Positions 1 to 11,422 of a stretch of 64,000 nt of DNA are shown here, in pieces. This DNA is from Annulohypoxylon bovei var. microspora (lineage: Eukaryota > Ascomycota > Sordariomycetes > Xylariales > Hypoxylaceae). The notes beneath the pieces are model-generated. The model worked only from the letters and a program-made list of their open reading frames with translations, was not told the DNA's origin and did not search any database. The position numbers were made by a program, and so were the translations under genes. Where the stretch lies: positions 62,001-126,000 of the forward strand of contig MU405259.1 of NCBI GenBank assembly GCA_022836615.1, written 5' to 3'. Position 1 is the stretch's first letter. The number at the start of each line of letters is the position of its first letter.

Positions 1-2
1 CC

Positions 3-446
3 TTGGATTTGGAACCTCCAAAACGCAACCGGAGAAGTCGAAGCTATAGTCCTCTTCCTAAAGCCCAACATGAACGCAGCTTGACGCCCTTGTCGTCACC
101 AGGCGAGCTACATATTCACCCACTTTTCCGATCTGACTCACCTGTGCCTCCACCGGCAGCTACCCCTGGAACGATGGTTATTGCGGCACCTAACGCCGGT
201 CAAACCATCTCGGAGAAATCTCTCACTCGAATGCGGAGCGGAAGTCTACCTACGGGGCCAAACCCCTTAAGTCGTCAAGGAAGCTATGAGAGCTTCCGAA
301 AGTCACCAAGCCCTAATTCAGATCGGCTCCGCGCAGAGGAAGCAGGCGGAGAGAGGAAAATGACCCCTCCGATTCCCGAGTGGATTTTGAGTGCCGGGAA
401 GAACGAGTTTGACCGAACCCAGGATCAAAAAGCTGTTGGCGCGTGA
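3..446 (+). CDS. C-terminal part of a serine/proline-rich fungal protein (5' partial)
   Basis: An open frame enters from the left edge without a start codon and ends at a TGA at 444-446, giving 147 residues. The segment is rich in Ser, Pro and Arg and looks disordered. It has recognisable short blocks (ERSLTPLSSPGE, IHPLFRSDSPVPPP, SRQGSYESFRK, PPIPEWILSAGKNEF). Such blocks resemble the cytosolic tail of conserved filamentous-fungal proteins, possibly membrane proteins, but I cannot name the family. The codon pattern and the arginine/serine-proline motifs suggest phosphorylation sites (inference). The true gene start, and whether introns precede it, lie outside the window. A further open stretch from about 549 to 671 ends in TAG and could be an alternative 3' exon, without proof. 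Confidence 0.6.
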   Translation: MDLEPPKRNRRSRSYSPLPKAQHERSLTPLSSPGELHIHPLFRSDSPVPPPAATPGTMVIAAPNAGQTISEKSLTRMRSGSLPTGPNPLSRQGSYESFRKSPSPNSDRLRAEEAGGERKMTPPIPEWILSAGKNEFDRTQDQKAVGA

Positions 447-1763
447 TATTAGAAAGGACCAGAATGGTCTACCGATGGAACGGTATGAATAATGATTAAT
501 ATGACTCGTGATTAATATTTTATTCCGATAGAACGAGGAAGTTGCTGTATGTCTAAAAACGTTGGGAAACGGATCGGATTTGGGGGTTACTTGGGTGATA
601 CCATTGTCATTCAGCGCGGCGTTGAACTACCTTCTCAACCTCGCAATGAGGGACCTATCGTTCTCTCCTAGGGAATATGAAGGAGATAGAAGATAGACAT
701 TGAAGTGAGTAATGAATCAAGTAAAATCAATAAAACGAAACGAAATGAAATGAAATGAAACTGAATTTTTTAAGTCCTGTTCAATATAAACAACGTGATC
801 CTGATCAAAATCAGCAAATTCCTGACAAATTATTTTATTCAACTTGAACTCTCTGTGACCAGGTGCTTTAACATAAGTAGGTACCTAGGTAGTAAATACC
901 ATGAGGCTTATTCGATGGTTGAGAGCTTCATGACAAGATGGATGATGATCTAGAAAATAAAACCAGGTATGCAGAGAAGCTAATAAGCATATCAAGAGTT
1001 CTTGACAACTTACCCTTACCTTAGTTTGGCTAACTTCCTACCTACCTATGTACCTAGGTTCCTTCCCATTTAATAGGAACAGGCAGTTTCAGACTTGAAC
1101 GTTGATAAACAGGGCTGGGTTTTCCTTTTGATAGATATCTATGGATGTGATTGCCTTGCAAACTTACAGGCATCGATGAGGCATCAATGGGATACAAGGA
1201 AGTTTCGACCGACCCGATCGCCTTGCAGCCTCGCTTTTAAAGTTGCCCCTCCAGTGGACCCCGCATTTTTGGTGGTTACAAACATTGAACATTGAACATC
1301 CGTGAATTGGTACTTTCGTTAAGGTTTAGCTTAGGTAAGAATTTAAGTACCTACATATGTAGGTTTACGTATGTATGTACAATACACACAGATGTTTAGC
1401 ATGCACGAAAGTCATTACCTAAAAAATCTTATGTGGTAAGCAAGAAGTAGCGCTAGCCGCCCGCCACTGCCCGCCGCGCGACACATCATTAACTGCTACC
1501 TGAAATTCAAGACTTCTCGATCAGACTTTCCACTCCCGTCGCTTTCCACCTTTGACTAGAAAAAAAAAAGATTCTGGTCAGAGCACAAAGCTACCAAATC
1601 TTAACCTTCTTCCGCATTTCAACATCTACGAAACGTTGGCGAGTTTACTTTTCACTTTTCCTTCGCGCCGACTTAATCCTCAACTACTACTACCCCTCAC
1701 TATTTTCTACAACCTTCGTCTGTCAGTCTAGGAGTAGCTATCCCGAAGCTGCCCGTCGCCACG
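447..1763. other. Spacer and RAD23 upstream region
   Basis: No gene is supported here. It contains a short GAAAT/GAAAC repeat (about 735-763), several TAGGTA/TACCTA elements (877-893, about 1031-1062, about 1345-1375) and a pyrimidine-rich stretch from about 1600 to 1760 that is probably the RAD23 promoter and 5' leader. A 66-codon open frame at 1095-1295 has no recognisable content. Confidence 0.6.
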
Positions 1764-3403
1764 ATGAAGGTCACTTTCAAGGTATGTTATCGTAGACTAG
1801 CTGTAGAAAAAGTGATTTATTGCGATGGACTCAAGCTGTTCCCTACCTTTCTCTTCGTCGTAATACCTCGCTGTAATTGACAAGGCTAACGATTTCAACC
1901 TTAACTATAGGAGCTTTCAAATCAAAAGTTCACGCTCGATGTCGAGCCTACGGACCTTGTATGTCGTTATCCTATCATCGCAGACACTTAACAATACACA
2001 TACAAGCTTCGTTATCGGATATTGTGGCGTATTCCTTATTCTAACTGGGGCATAGGTTTCTACCCTGAAGCAAAGAGTCGCCGAAGAGAAAGGATGGGAT
2101 GCCAAGGCCCTGAAACTCATCTACTCCGGTATGCGCTCGCTCGCTCTCCCTCCATGACCATCTTCGAATACAACCCGTTCTCCGTCCTTTAGCTAGCAGA
2201 TTGCTAATCTGGATATAGGCAAAATTCTCAAGGATGAGGAATCAGTCGCGGCCCACAAGATCGAGGAGAAGGGCTATGTTGTTTGCATGGTGAGCAAGGT
2301 ATGTGTTGCATATAATATCTCTCTGGCCCTAGGGATGGTTTTTAACAACTAGTAGCCTAAGCCTGCTCCTGCTGCCGCCGCCGCCGCCGCTTCGTCAAGC
2401 GCTGCTCCCGAGACGCCCGCACGATCGGTCGCCGCAACTCCTGCTGCCCCGGCCGCGCCCACCCACTCGTCTAGCGCTGCCGCCGCTGTGCCGGCTACAC
2501 CATCTCCCGCACCTGGCGGTACCGGCCTCGGCGGTGACATGGCCATGGGTGCGGCTCGAGCTGATGTGATTGCCAATATGGAGGCCATGGGATTCGAGAG
2601 ATCTCAATGCGAGGCTGCTTTACGTGCCGCCTTCTACAACCCAGATCGTGCCGTTGAGTATCTCCTCAATGTAAGTCGAGCAAAACCGCTCCAGTCGCCC
2701 ATTGCTTAACACTTCGTATAGGGTATTCCAGAGAACGCTCGCCAGGCGGAACCCCAGCGAGAGGCACCCGCCCAATCTACACCAGGCGCAGCGCCTGCTG
2801 GCTTCGCCCCTCCTGCTGGACAGCCCGCCGAAGCCGAGTCTGAAGGAGGCATCAACCTCTTTGATCTGGCTGCGCAGCAAGGTCGAGGCGGTAGTCGTGG
2901 AGGAGCTGGTGGCAGTTCTCAAGCAGCAGCAGCCGCCGCCGCCGCTGCCGCTGCGGGTGGCCCGGCCCTAGGTAACCTTGACTGGTTGCGTAACAACGCT
3001 CAGTTCCAGCAACTTAGGCAGGTGGTTCAGCAGCAGCCGCAAATGCTGGAACCCATTCTTCAGCAACTTGGCGCTGGTAACCCCCAGCTTGCCCAACTGA
3101 TCTCTTCGAACCCTGATCAATTCTTGCAACTGTTGGGTGAGGCTGGCGATGATGATGCACCGTTGCCTCCTGGCGCTCAGACCATCTCTGTGACGGAGGA
3201 AGAGCGTGATGCTATCGAGAGAGTACGTGATTTCCCCTAGGTACAATACACTTATGTATAATACTAACTATATCTAGTTATGCCGACTAGGATTCGATCG
3301 AGATGCGGCGATTCAGGCTTATTTTGCCTGTGACAAGAACGAGGAGTTGGCTGCTAACTTCTTGTTCGACCAGCCGGAAGACGACGAGCCGCCTCAGAAC
3401 TGA
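1764..3403 (+). CDS. rad23: UV excision repair protein Rad23 (UBL-UBA-XPC binding-UBA)
   Basis: Seven exons: 1764-1781, 1911-1958, 2056-2128, 2219-2298, 2356-2670, 2722-3222, 3278-3403; 386 residues, close to yeast Rad23. The ubiquitin-like domain spans about residues 1-75 (MKVTFKELSNQKFTLDVEP). An Ala/Pro/Ser linker follows, then UBA1 at about 142-180 (MEAMGFERSQCEAALRAA), the XPC/Rad4-binding domain at about 262-318 (NLDWLRNNAQFQQLR), and UBA2 at about 346-384 (LCRLGFDRDAAIQAYFAC). In the family, Rad23 stabilises Rad4/XPC at DNA lesions and carries ubiquitylated proteins to the proteasome through the UBL. All introns have GT-AG ends, and the last has a TACTAAC branch site. The first exon codes only six residues. 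The gene converges on BDP1. Two alanine runs are coded by GCN repeats (near 2370 and 2930), so length polymorphism is possible. Confidence 0.97.
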
Positions 3404-4178
3404 TTTTCCATGATGTGAACGAGATGTTCTTTCCGTCCGTCACGCTCTTATGACTACCAACCGGCCTCATTACGATATCCGACGCGGCGTCTTCGCCCTT
3501 GCGATAATATCCCCTCTGTTAATGGTCATCATTCACTGCATAATGCTTTATTCTGCCGGGGCGGAAATCTCGAAGGCTCTTCTCGGGAAAAAACCAAATA
3601 CGACGCAAAAACAACCGTCTTCTCCCGACTTCCCGACTGCTAACTTCCGCTACCACTCCTACCCCCTTTTTACCCCTTCGTAAAATACGCACTTGGGGCG
3701 AGGCATCATGATTCAGCTCGCGGGGTTTTTCTATTCCGCGAGAACTATGGGAGGAATATGGAGGCTAGATGAACCAAGTCCGTAGCTTAGTTCTGAATTC
3801 TACCAATCGATTTCCCGATGTTACATACGTTTCCTGTTCACCCGACCCTATTAGGTGTCGACGTGACGATTAAAGTGCACTAGAGCAAATTCATCGTCCA
3901 ATAATTAAAACGTAGTGGTTTTTTATAATTGTAGTAATCGTATTTTGGTTTTAGCATTTACTCGTAACTCAGCGTTCCAGAAAACGTTGGAGAGGACGAG
4001 TCCTCGTAAAAGCACACACACTAGCCCCCCCTTCTTTTTCACCTGCTACGCCAGCAATCCGTAAACCGCCCTCCGTAGTGTCGTCTGACTCTTAAGCAGG
4101 TAACCACCATGCAAGCTAAGGAAACGGGGTATCATAAAACAAGCTTGCAAGCGTTACCTAGGCGGTCGAGACCGCCGC
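3404..4178. other. 3' spacer between convergent RAD23 and BDP1
   Basis: A tail-to-tail region expected to hold both 3' UTRs and terminators. I see no gene; a 77-codon open frame at 3450-3683 is low in conserved content and AT-rich at its end. Confidence 0.6.
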
Positions 4179-6194
4179 TTAGGCTTCGACGGCTACCTCT
4201 GCGGGCATCTCGGCAGGCACCTCTGCGTCCACATGTTCATCGCCATCATCATTATCGTCCTCCTCGCCGCCGGGGCCATTTCCCTGGCCACCATTTTCCG
4301 GACTACCTCCCTGGCCGTCGCCTCCCTGTCCCTGCTGCTCTCCCTGTTCCTCCTCTTCGTCGTCCATAAGTCCCGCAGCGCGCCTCTCCTCCTTCAGGCG
4401 ACGAATATCCTCGTTGTGCTCGCGCACCAGCTCGTTGTGCTCGGCCATGATCTTCTCGCTCTCCTGCCACTCGTGCTGGTGCATCTTGTACTCCTCGAGG
4501 TCGATGCCGACCTTCTTCTCGCCGCGGACCATGACCGTGGCGTTGATGTAGCGCGGCCGCAGCCGCTCCTCCCGGTTGAACTTGAGCTTGACCGCGCGCC
4601 GGCTCTTCTCCGGGAACATGGCCGAGATCGTCTCGAAGTCCGTCCCGAACATGCCGAGGAGCCGGTAGAACTTATCCTATGATGGTGTTAGTACGTACTA
4701 GTTCATGTATATGAGGGAGGGGTAGAGGTTGCTTACGGTGTCTTCATCCGTCCAGTGATTCGCCCCTGTTCTACGGCTTTCCCGCCGGTAGGACGACGAG
4801 GTGGTCAGGTGAGAGAACTCGTCTTCTTCGACGGTCTCGAGAGCCCCCATGTCCCGGTGAGCCGCGTGTCGATCTACTACGAGTGATTGCTGGTTGATAA
4901 TAATTTGGCCATCTACAACCTCGTAACCAACAGACTGCGATGCCGCGTTTGCGCCGATCGAAGCCCCCAATTCTCTAGCCCGGGCGGCTGCAGACTCTCT
5001 TCCGTCTTCTCCATCTTCTGCCGGGGTACTTGCGCGCGAGGCCGAATCGTCCTGAAGGCTGAGCCCCAGAATTCGCTGTCGTTTTGCCAGCTGCTTCAGG
5101 CGGAACCTCTCACGTGCTTCACGAGCGCGATCCTCGATGGCGTCTGCGTGCTTGAATCTTTTCCCGATTCCCAAATCTTTAGTCAGTTCGCTCATTTTCA
5201 TACTAGTGTGATCAACCGTCTGGGTCTCTGGGTCTTCTTCGGGAGTCGGAGAGCGTGCGAGCTGGTTATGCCGTCCCTTAGCAATAGCAGCCTCTCCCAC
5301 GCTTTCTGCTGGCGCTGTCCCATCGCCCTCTGTCGTAGTATTCTTTCGCGGCCGCTTCTTCCTTGGTGCAGTCCCCCCTACGCTTGCGTTATCATCGGTG
5401 GATTTGCGCTTACGATATACTCTCTTCTTCTTTGGAGCATTGGCGGTAGGCTCGTCAACCGGAACAGAGACGGCAATCGTATCAGAAACGGGGGCCGGAG
5501 ACGGAGGAGCGGTGGGTGGGGCGACTCTGATTTGTGTTGGAACGGTGGGTTCTGGTGTTGGCGTAAATAGAGCAGCAGCGGGTCGGGAACTGATAGTAGA
5601 TGGTGTAACTGTAGAAGGGGCAGGTGTATATCTATCTAGGTGAGTAGTCTGAGGACTCCTAGATGGTGAGACTTCTGGTGCTGGCGTTGGCTGGGCTGTT
5701 CGTTCGATCGTCGGGGCCGAAACTGAGGGTTGTTGCTGTAGAGGCTTATATACAGCCGGCGCTGGAATTGGTTCCGAAACTCTCTCGGTGGGTGTTGGAG
5801 TCGGGGCTGGAGGCGCCGGGTGGGAAGATTTGTCGACAATCGTAGGAGATACTGCCGGGGTCGATGTTGGCCTAGATACAGGATGGGCCGTAGGAGCTTG
5901 CCGAGCTTGGGTAGACGGACTCGGTTTTTCGACCCGTGGTATCTCAGGGATTTCTTTCGTGGCATCCTGTGTTTGCTCTGCTCGACGACTGGTCTCAACT
6001 GAGGGGGCGGGGGTAGGAGCAGCGGGTGCGGGAGTTGACGGTTGCGATGAATCCTCAGCAGTAGGGGCCCGAGTAGTGCTGGTAGAAGTAGATGGAGGAG
6101 GTGCTTGGGATGAAGAAGCAGTAGCACCTGTTCGACGAGGAGCAGCCTTTGGCTTGAAGGACAAGCCTCCGGTTTTTTTCAGCATAGAACTCAT
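4179..6194 (-). CDS. bdp1: Transcription factor TFIIIB component B'' (Bdp1), SANT domain
   Basis: Two exons on the minus strand: 6194-4737 and 4676-4179, 651 residues (yeast Bdp1 is 594). The N-terminus (MSSMLKKTGGLSFKPKAAPRR) is the typical Bdp1 opening. A long Pro/Ser/Thr-rich disordered region follows, then KRVYRKRKS-type basic blocks. The conserved helix KMSELTKDLGIGKRFKHAD comes before the extended SANT/Myb domain, which is split by the 59-bp intron: NHWTDEDT joins DKFYRLLGMFGTDFETISAM and FPEKSRRAVKLKFNREER. The C-terminus is acidic, Gly/Gln-rich and low-complexity. In the family Bdp1 joins Brf1 and TBP on tRNA and 5S genes to recruit RNA polymerase III and open the promoter. It is divergent from BRE1 across an 851-bp shared upstream region. 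Confidence 0.94.
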
Positions 6195-7045
6195 GGCTGC
6201 TGATGCCTATAGTTGCTATGACTGATTTCGTATCCGGCGCATTGCCCCGCTAATGGTTGACAGGCCTTCCCCTCAACAATGGAATGGATGATCGTTTGAG
6301 AAACGTTTCGTAAGGCTTGGAACCTTAGAAAATATGTGAAGTGTGAAAGAAGTCAAAGATGGTGTTAAAGTTGATTAAGTTGATTATTACTGGGTGATGA
6401 GGAAAGAGAATTATGTGGGGTGGTGGGATAAATACTGAAAAGTGACTAGCACCTACCTACCACCTACCTAAGTCGAAAATAGCGCCTACACGCTCACTGA
6501 ATTTCACCGGAACAAAAACCTTACTCCTGGGAAAGGCGAACCAGTAAATCAGACATAGAGGATCCATTTGCGCGCTATGGCACGGGCCACAAAAGGGAAG
6601 GTTCTTATCACGCACGGCAGGTGCTGATATCGAAGAAGTCACGTATGAGCACGTCCAGTCCAGTCCTGCCCATTCTGCCTGTCCTAATCCAGATTAGTTT
6701 CCTTTTCTTGATTTCAACTTCGATTTTTCGTTCAACATCTTCTCCTGGCCTCCTGTCCTCCTGTCCTCCTCCCCATTATCTCCCCATCCGATTCCCTAAC
6801 AACTTCAATTCGCGTTTATCAGCGCGAAGGGATGCCAGGCCCATATTATCCATCTCGACTAGCATACGATTACTCGGCTAGGAAACAACTTGTACTATTT
6901 ATTCCTTGAAGCCTCTACCCATCTATTTCATTTCACTACTCCTCCTTTCTGCAGATCTCTTCTGTTGTCCATTTCCCATCTTTCGTTTGCCCAACAGTCA
7001 CACCTCTTCTCGTCACTTTACATTCTATCGCCGTCTCCCAATCTG
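6195..7045. promoter_or_regulatory. Shared divergent upstream region of BDP1 and BRE1
   Basis: Two housekeeping genes are read away from each other from this 851-bp spacer. The BRE1 side (about 6690-7040) is strongly pyrimidine-rich, as is usual for fungal 5' leaders. A TACCTACCTACC/ACCTACCTAAG cluster lies at about 6452-6472. No TATA box is convincing. Confidence 0.5.
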
Positions 7046-9724
7046 ATGCCTCTATCCACTTCACCTACAACTGCGCCTCTATCGACACGCCTCAAGATGG
7101 AGGACCGTAAGCGTCCTGCTATCAGCACGGATGACATCGCTCCTCCTAGCAAGCGACAAGCCGTCAATGGTAGCAGTAAATCTAAGGACGACACCGACAT
7201 GAAGGACGAGGCATGGATCGAGGTAAGTATCATAATCGCGATTTATTTCCCTTCAACCAATATTACCTATCGAGCCGTGGCCTCAAACACGTCGCCTCAT
7301 CGACATCAGGCAGCTTGACCCTAGCACGAGACCTCCGTAGCCTTTGTTTTCAGTCGTCATCAAGACATCTACTCACAATCTCAGTGCTGATGCGCGGCTT
7401 TGCTGTCATCAGCGTTCCATCCCAATACCCTCCCATGTTCTGTCCTGCCGCGATTGAATACGCAGCCTGACTCGAACTGCCTCGCTACTACGTATATTCG
7501 CGCCAGTCAATATGATACATATACATATATAAGGAAATTGAGTCGCTGACAGATATGGATTGGCTAGGACTATCAAAAAGATGCCATTTACCGGCAGATG
7601 CTCGAGTACAAGCGGGAGAAGAATACATTAGAGGCACACCTAGACGAAGCGCACAAGCTTTCCGTACATCATGACGATCATATTCGGGTTGTCGACAACT
7701 GGTGGTTACAGGTACCGTTAGCCCACCAAATTAAAGAATTATCGGATAATACTAATATCAACAACAGTTGCTACAAGAGATAGGATTACTCGTCGATGGA
7801 ACAATACCCTTCCAACAAGGATCTGATGGTAAGTGAAACGGCTCCGTTCTTCACCTGCATTTTACTAAGACATCTGCTCAGATCGGCCGTTTCCGACACA
7901 TACCCGCTTCAAGGATCTAGAAGAATTCGAGTCGCATCTCAGCGAGAAGGCCTCGACCATAAAAAATATGGTCGAGACAATACTTGGCCGTCTCAATGGG
8001 ACTCGCGGCCAGATCGTTCCTGATATCACAAACCTGGAGAAGCAGGTCAATGGCCTCTTAGCACAACAGAAAGAGTTCCTCGTTAAATTGGATCGACTCG
8101 CCATTGATAAGGATAGTCTTTCTGAACAACTCAACACCGCGACTCTCAGATATATGAAGGCTGAACGACGACTCGATCGAGCCAAAAGTGCCCAAGTACA
8201 GAAGCTTGAACAGCAAGCCTTGAATCATGTAGCCGCTCGACCTTCCGCAGGTGCCGACCAGGAGAATGGTATGGATGTAGACGAAAGCAATATAAACCAT
8301 GAGGCATTGCAGTTGGCCCTCCGCGAAGCCAATGCCGTTGAGAAGCGGCAGAAGGAACAACTAGAATCTGCATTGGCGCAGAACAAGACTCTACAAGAGG
8401 AACTCACCGCCGTACAGACTCGACTTACAAACTTAACTGACGAAGACTACTCCCGTACAGAAGTCTTCAAGGTATTCAAGGGTCAAATGGAGGAGCTCGT
8501 CCGAAAGATCAACACCCTAGAAGCTGACAACAAAACCCTCAGAGCCTCAGCCGAGAAATTAGAGTCTGAACGGGAGTCTAGTCGCCGAAAGGTTGAAAGC
8601 GAGGCTCAGACTCTCATTGCCGAACTCGAGGACCAATTACAACAAGCCGATACCACGCTCGCGCGAGTAAGATCTACAAGGGACGAGTTACACGCGGATG
8701 TTACTATGCTCAGGGCAAGCAAGGAGCAGGAAAAGGCGGCCCTGGACCACATGAGGGAACTCGTGGGCGCCAAGGAGGACCGCATCTCGGCCTTAGAGTT
8801 GGAGGTGCAGCGACTACAACCCGGCGAGGACGTCGACATGACCGAACGGCTGGATGTAGACGCGCTCCCCTTGGAGGAAATGCGTGAGAAATATAAGAAG
8901 CTGTTGAAGGACTATCATTCGATCGAAAGCGAGCTGCCGGGCATGACAAATGCAGTGAAGAAGTTCCAGGCTCTTGCGCACAAGAAGGTCATGGACCAAG
9001 CCTCAATGGAAGAACGTATAGCCTTAGCCATCGCTGAGAAGAGCAAGGCGGATCAGAAGTATTTTACGGCACGAAAGGACGGTGACCTGAAGACTGAAGT
9101 GATCCAAAAGTTGCGAACTCAGAATAGCAAAAGTTCCGAAATCATTTCCCAGCTGAAAGAAGTTGAGGCGCATAACCGAACCCTCGTCACTAACTTGGAT
9201 AAGCAGCTTGCCGATTTGAAGCAGACGAATAGCTCAGTCGCGGGCGAAAACCGGAAACTTGAGACATCTAGTAACGAGTTGTTACGTCGCTTCGATGCAC
9301 TTAAGCAACAAGTCATCGAGTTGTCAAATCTGGCAAAGTCGAAGGATTCGGCCACGACTGTAGCTAAAGAGCGCACTGCCACGCTAGAAGTCGATGCGGA
9401 GAAGCTGAAGGTGCGCCTCGAGTCCGTGACAAAGGATCGTGACAAGTGGAAGGTCAAGTGCCTAAGCAATTCCTCTGAAGAGGAAGAGATGCTACGAGTA
9501 AGTGCAACTGTCCAGTTTTCAAGAGCGCATAATTCTAACCACTTTTTTAGAGCATGGCGACGTGTTCAATTTGCAAGAAGGACTTCAAAAACACTGTTTT
9601 ACGCACATGCGGACACATATTCTGCCGAGGATGTATCGATGATAGAATCGCTAACCGAATGCGAAAGTGCCCGGCATGTAGCAAGGCCTTCGACAAATCA
9701 GACGCCATGGCTGTCCACCTATAG
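7046..9724 (+). CDS. bre1: E3 ubiquitin-protein ligase Bre1 (histone H2B), coiled coil + RING
   Basis: Five exons: 7046-7222, 7568-7711, 7768-7828, 7882-9497, 9551-9724; 723 residues, in the usual range for filamentous fungi. The N-terminus has the basic KRPAISTDD/PPSKRQAVNG block and the conserved DYQKDAIYRQMLEYKREK helix. Residues of about 120-660 are almost continuous coiled coil. The last exon is a C-terminal C3HC4 RING (CSICKKDF, TCGHIFCRGC, KCPACSKAF). In the family Bre1 acts with Rad6 to monoubiquitylate H2B, which promotes H3K4 and H3K79 methylation and transcription elongation. The start at 7046 is chosen because the MPLSTSP leader resembles homologues; a second Met at 7097 is possible. 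The first intron is long for this genome (345 bp). The gene converges on the SARAF-like gene. Confidence 0.95.
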
Positions 9725-10417
9725 GGAAGCTCATGAAGATAGTGGGGCACCGGAACATGGACGCAGTGTATATTACATGAAGAGGGAGAGATAAGGCATT
9801 GTCCTGTGTAAGAGTCTATGTACATACTAGTGTTTTACGGACGAGGCCCCCATATTCGAGAAGCAGGAGCTACGAGCCCCGGAAGCCTGCGTCCAACTAC
9901 GACCCTAAATCAGGTTCGAGCTTGTAGGACACGATGGAAGCTGTCCGCGACCGGCTTTGCTAATATTCGATGGGTACGGGGACCGAGTCAACGTTTGATA
10001 TTGCTTTTAAACATTCTGCGGGGGGTTGGAGGTTATCATGAACGGGCCATCACCGACAATTCATACCTGTTTACTAGTTACTCGTCAGATCCCCAATCGA
10101 CCTTTCTAACTTCGAGGTTTTAAAAGGACCCCTAAAAGAAGGTTAGAAATGTCGGTTGGAGATATCACGACCAAGGTGGTAGGAAGACTTCGCTTTGCAT
10201 TTGCAGGAATTCAGGACGCGCAAACTTCATTTCATGTGTATGAGAGGTCAACAACCTCCTAGGTGTATATACACCGCTCGCGGTTTGCGATGAGTTGCAA
10301 CGCAGGATAGCCCGACGTGCAAACAATTAGACGCTCATCCAGTCATTCGATAATGTGTGCGGTGAAACATCTCGATATTTTACGTGATAGATACTGGTAA
10401 GACAGCCTCTTCGCGGC
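9725..10417. other. 3' spacer between convergent BRE1 and SARAF-like gene
   Basis: A tail-to-tail region for 3' ends. A 101-codon open frame at 9818-10123 shows no domain or conserved motif, and I treat it as chance. Confidence 0.6.
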
Positions 10418-11422
10418 TTACCTACGGCTCGTCGACCCAAACCCGGTACTCTCGTATCTCGCCGTGGATGTCGAACGCGAACCTGAGCCGACGGAGGATG
10501 AACTAGACGGACCCGCTCCCCAACCGTAGCCCGAATTCCTAGGTTCTTGTTGATTGTTACGTCGACCACCTGCTGCGTAACCAGCAGCAGCACCCCCAGC
10601 TAAACCTGACCAGAACCCAGGTCGCCAACCTTGGTTCTGGGTTGACGAAAACTTGGGCCCTCCAGGATACGGCGGCGGAGGGTCGTCCCAACCACCACCT
10701 CCTCCTCCCCCTCCTGGCCCGAAACCGGGATCGAAACCGCCGCCAAACCCTCCCCAGTTGTCCCGCCGCCTACGCTGAGCACCGGGACGTGTCGGGTCCT
10801 GGTTACCGGCGACACAGGCACTATATATGATCCATAGGCAGACGAGTGCGAATATAATAACGAACGCGATTGCGCTAGGGTCATACGACCCGCTGCTTCG
10901 TTCTTCATCTCCACCTCCACCCCACCCCCAACCTCCGCCGCCCTTAGCCAAGTCCGGGAACTTCTGCTCGCCGGTCTCGGTGAGCACGAGGCGGTACTCG
11001 ACGCCGCAGCTGCCTTTTAGTATGTAGGGGTCGTTCGGTCCGCTGTAGCCCTCGCACATGACGTCGGTGCTGCCCAGCTTGAGCTCGGGCGGCAGCGGCG
11101 CGCTGCACGACCACTGGATGTCCTCGGCGTCGTACCCGGACCCCTGGTTCGTGCACCGCATCACGTCGACCGCGTGCAGGCGGCAGATGGACGGCGCCGA
11201 CACGCACTTCAGCTGCGGGACGGCGGACACCCGCCGGTGCGCCGTCTGCGCGCCGCCGCCGCGGAGCGTCAGCGAACGCACCTCCGAGAGCGCGATCGCG
11301 CTGCTGGGTTTCGATGCCGATGCCGCGGCCGCGGGGGAGATGGAGGGGAGGAGGGGGAGCAGGAGGATGAGGAAGGAGGAGACGGAGGTCGCTAGTGGTA
11401 TGGGGATGGGGAGTTGACGCAT
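10418..11422 (-). CDS. SARAF/TMEM66-like store-operated calcium entry regulator, ER membrane protein
   Basis: A single exon of 334 residues. Residues 1-35 form a signal peptide (hydrophobic core LATSVSSFLILLLPLLP). A lumenal domain follows with the spaced cysteines typical of SARAF: LKCVSAPSIC, MRCTNQGSGYDAEDIQW, CSAPLPPELKLGSTDVMCEGY and LKGSCGVEYRL. One membrane segment lies at about 183-204 (AIAFVIIFALVCLWIIYSA). The cytosolic tail is Gly/Pro/Arg/Ser-rich and disordered, with GGGGG and PPPPYPGGP runs. Animal SARAF sits in the ER and inactivates store-operated Ca2+ entry through STIM. Fungi lack STIM/Orai, so the partner here is unknown and the calcium role is inference from the family. The coding strand is GC-rich in the lumenal part. 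Confidence 0.9.
   Translation of the reverse strand: MRQLPIPIPLATSVSSFLILLLPLLPSISPAAAASASKPSSAIALSEVRSLTLRGGGAQTAHRRVSAVPQLKCVSAPSICRLHAVDVMRCTNQGSGYDAEDIQWSCSAPLPPELKLGSTDVMCEGYSGPNDPYILKGSCGVEYRLVLTETGEQKFPDLAKGGGGWGWGGGGDEERSSGSYDPSAIAFVIIFALVCLWIIYSACVAGNQDPTRPGAQRRRRDNWGGFGGGFDPGFGPGGGGGGGGWDDPPPPYPGGPKFSSTQNQGWRPGFWSGLAGGAAAGYAAGGRRNNQQEPRNSGYGWGAGPSSSSSVGSGSRSTSTARYESTGFGSTSRR

Noticed and set aside
4233..4682. 149-codon leucine-rich frame antisense to BDP1
   Set aside because: It is the shadow of the GC-rich BDP1 C-terminus; the sense strand has clear SANT-domain content and correct splice sites.
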